Assembly: GCA_965153355.1 (NCBI GenBank)
Contig: OZ231126.1
Coordinates: forward strand, 103,168,001 to 103,232,000
From: Flaccisagitta enflata
Taxonomy: Eukaryota > Chaetognatha > Sagittoidea > Aphragmophora
Reading direction: 5' to 3'
DNA length: 64,000 bases
Below the pieces are notes generated by a model that was given only the letters and a program-made list of their open reading frames with translations, made no database searches and was not told where the DNA came from. A program made the translations under genes and the position numbers. Positions within the stretch are counted from its first letter, which is position 1. The number at the start of each line of letters is the position of its first letter. Below are positions 58,259 to 64,000 of the stretch, in pieces.

Positions 58259-58507
58259 TCCAGTGCAGATTCTTTTGTTTGAATAGAAAAAAATCACACC
58301 TGGATTTGAAGCAACTTTGCAGCAATGGTAAACATGGACAAAGTCACGTGATATTCTGCGATGAGGTACGACGATGAAGACAGTGATGACAAAGAAAAGG
58401 AGGAGCAATGTGTCACATGATTGTCACGTGATGGTCGCGACAAGTCGAGCAAAACGTATATAAAGCAGAAACGAACCAAGGTAAGTCAAACCAAGTCAAT
58501 TACCATC

Positions 58508-59169
58508 ATGGAAACTCCTCCCAGATCTCCACCCCAATTTGAGCTCGATGAAACGGTCGACTATGAGCTGAATCGTTATGCGTTTGCTCATTCAACTGTA
58601 AATGAAAATTGCAATGATACGCTCATTTTCTTGCCTCCATAAGGACGACCACCTACTCCTATCCACTGGGGTCGCAACTTTACTCGCACTTCGCCTTGGT
58701 ACTTTGCCCCAATTCGCACAGACAAAGAAGATGACACCATCTCTTTGGGAGACGATTCGATTTTCTATTCGGTACAGTGGAATCTGTTTTCTGTTTTTTT
58801 TTTTTTTGTTTTTTTTTTGTTTTTTTTTTGTTTTTTTTTTTTTTTTTATTTTTTTTTTTATGTTTTTTTTCTTTTTTTTCTTTTTTTTTCAATTAAACAG
58901 ATTTCACTGTACTCATAATTCTTTTGACGTAGGATGAAGACGATCAAGGCGCAGATCCCGGGATTGCGAAAGACGGATCGGGCCATCACGGAGAAGAAGA
59001 TTCGCCAGATTCTATAGATGGACAGACGGATGGACAGACCGACGGACAAAGCGCTAAATCTGACGCACAGACAGACTCGGATGATAAATTTTTGTGGGAA
59101 GAAATGTTGACCCATGAAGAATTCAACAGAATGTCGCAAATGGTTGACAAAATTGTTGGCGATGACTAG
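58508..59169 (+). CDS. Small acidic protein, two exons, one in-frame stop
   Basis: Exon 58508-58771 starts METPPRSPPQFELDETVDYE and, after a TAA at 58640-58642, continues in the same frame as RPPTPIHWGRNFTRTSPWYF to TCG|GTACAG. After a T-rich intron the exon 58933-59169 continues in phase with an acidic Asp/Gly/Gln segment and the helix LWEEMLTHEEFNRMSQMVDK. Part of exon 2 (DGQTDGQTDGQS) is coded by GGACAGAC repeats, the unit that also builds the dispersed repeats of the window, so repeat DNA may have been absorbed into coding sequence. The protein would be about 166 residues if the stop were absent. It lies 81 bp upstream of the next gene on the same strand. No family was recognised. Confidence 0.45.
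58795..58895. repeat. T-rich (TTTTTTTTG)n intron tract
   Basis: Poly-T blocks separated by single G, A or C fill the intron 58772-58932. Confidence 0.85.
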
Positions 59170-59250
59170 AAATTCTCTGTATATTGTATATAATGTATAC
59201 TAATTACAGTTTCTCTCTCATTTAATTGCAGATTGAAAAAAAAAACTATC

Positions 59251-63467
<4,217 letters not shown>

Positions 63468-63860
63468 AGGGGTCAAACGCTAATATGCATAATTTTGTCA
63501 CGTCAATTTTTCTTTTTATTTTCTGTTGTTTACATCGGTACTAGTCATTTGCGTCAATTTTCGAGCCATGAGACCATACATATTGCTCTGTAAACAATGG
63601 GGTGAAAATGACACATGCACTGATTTTCCTGCCTGGCATGACACGTGAGGTAAAATGCCATTGAAAAATTCCAAAAGTGCTACAAATTTGTTCAAATATG
63701 TTAGTACGTGTAGAATGCACAAATTTTCACAGTCTAATTCATTTTTCCATGATCCCAAGTATGAACATAGTTAATAAGTTATTAACCTTCATTTCTTTTA
63801 ATCAAAGACCAAGTCCTTTAAAAGCTTTTTTTCCCATTACTGTGGAAGAAAACTGCACTT
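63468..63860. other. Downstream flank without a supported gene
   Basis: AT-rich unique DNA. No exon could be supported. Confidence 0.5.
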
Positions 63861-63867
63861 CGTTCAC

Positions 63868-64000
63868 AAACAAGGCTGGATGCACGGCTACCCCAGTCGC
63901 ACGCAGGTGGAAAGGTCAGTGACAGGGGTCACTGAAGCATTTGGGTAGGAGCGGTGAAAGTATAAACGCCAAAAAAATCTTTATAAGGGGACATACGGAC
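63868..64000 (+). repeat. GTCG-hairpin introner-like repeat, cut by the window end
   Basis: It opens GGCTGGATGCACGGCTACCC, CAGTCGCACGCAGGTGG, matching the 5' half of the copy at 50130. It continues to GGACATACGGAC at the window end. The hairpin end would lie beyond it. Confidence 0.7.

Noticed and set aside
58598-58643. A 46-bp intron removing the TAA of the small acidic gene
   Set aside because: The GT...AG pair exists, but removing it shifts the downstream frame away from the one that continues to exon 58933.

Overview
The window is nuclear-type eukaryotic DNA. It is AT-rich and very dense in microsatellites ((GA)n, (CAA)n, (GAT)n, (CATT)n, (GAAA)n, (CA)n). Coding pieces are short exons bounded by GT-AG introns, with one GC-AG case. 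No housekeeping gene, rRNA or tRNA was recognised, so the host lineage is left open (a protist or an invertebrate would both fit).

The core is two convergent copies of one gene module. Copy 1 reads rightward: a decayed protein-primed family B DNA polymerase (pPolB, 8.3-13.8 kb), a small ORF (13.9 kb), an unknown gene here called X (14.4-17.6 kb), and a long single-pass membrane protein (18.9-23.2 kb). Copy 2 reads leftward: an unknown 312-residue protein (44.9 kb), an acidic zinc-finger protein (43.9-41.6 kb), a nearly intact 13-exon pPolB (40.8-33.9 kb), gene X (32.9-29.4 kb), and a signal-peptide exon (28.0 kb). A third, intronless X-like protein lies at 47.7-47.2 kb. The polymerase is of the kind carried by Polinton/Maverick elements and related viruses. 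No integrase, capsid protein, packaging ATPase or protease was recognised, so the element type is unresolved. Between the copies lie a terminator-like hairpin (24.1 kb) and a 2.6 kb imperfect palindrome (24.8-27.5 kb).

A short dispersed repeat runs through the module. It has a GTCGC...GCGAC hairpin at one end and a GACC/GACG-rich stretch beside it, and many copies sit inside introns. Comparing the two module copies shows at least four introns present in one copy and absent from the other that contain this repeat: two in pPolB and two in X. This is the pattern expected of introners, transposable elements that create introns, and it is the strongest observation here.

The right third holds a 2.3 kb minisatellite of 20-bp units (51.2-53.5 kb), a divergent pair of low-complexity genes (54.2-55.3 kb), a mucin-like membrane protein with frame breaks (57.6-56.3 kb), a small acidic gene (58.5-59.2 kb), and a two-exon gene (59.3-63.5 kb). 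That last gene joins a Gln-rich region and C2H2-like fingers to what looks like only the N-terminal domain of a pPolB. Its large intron contains a complete membrane-protein gene on the other strand.

Several otherwise clean genes carry exactly one in-frame stop. Exon structures were derived by eye from splice signals, frame continuity and comparison of the two copies; none has been tested against transcripts.
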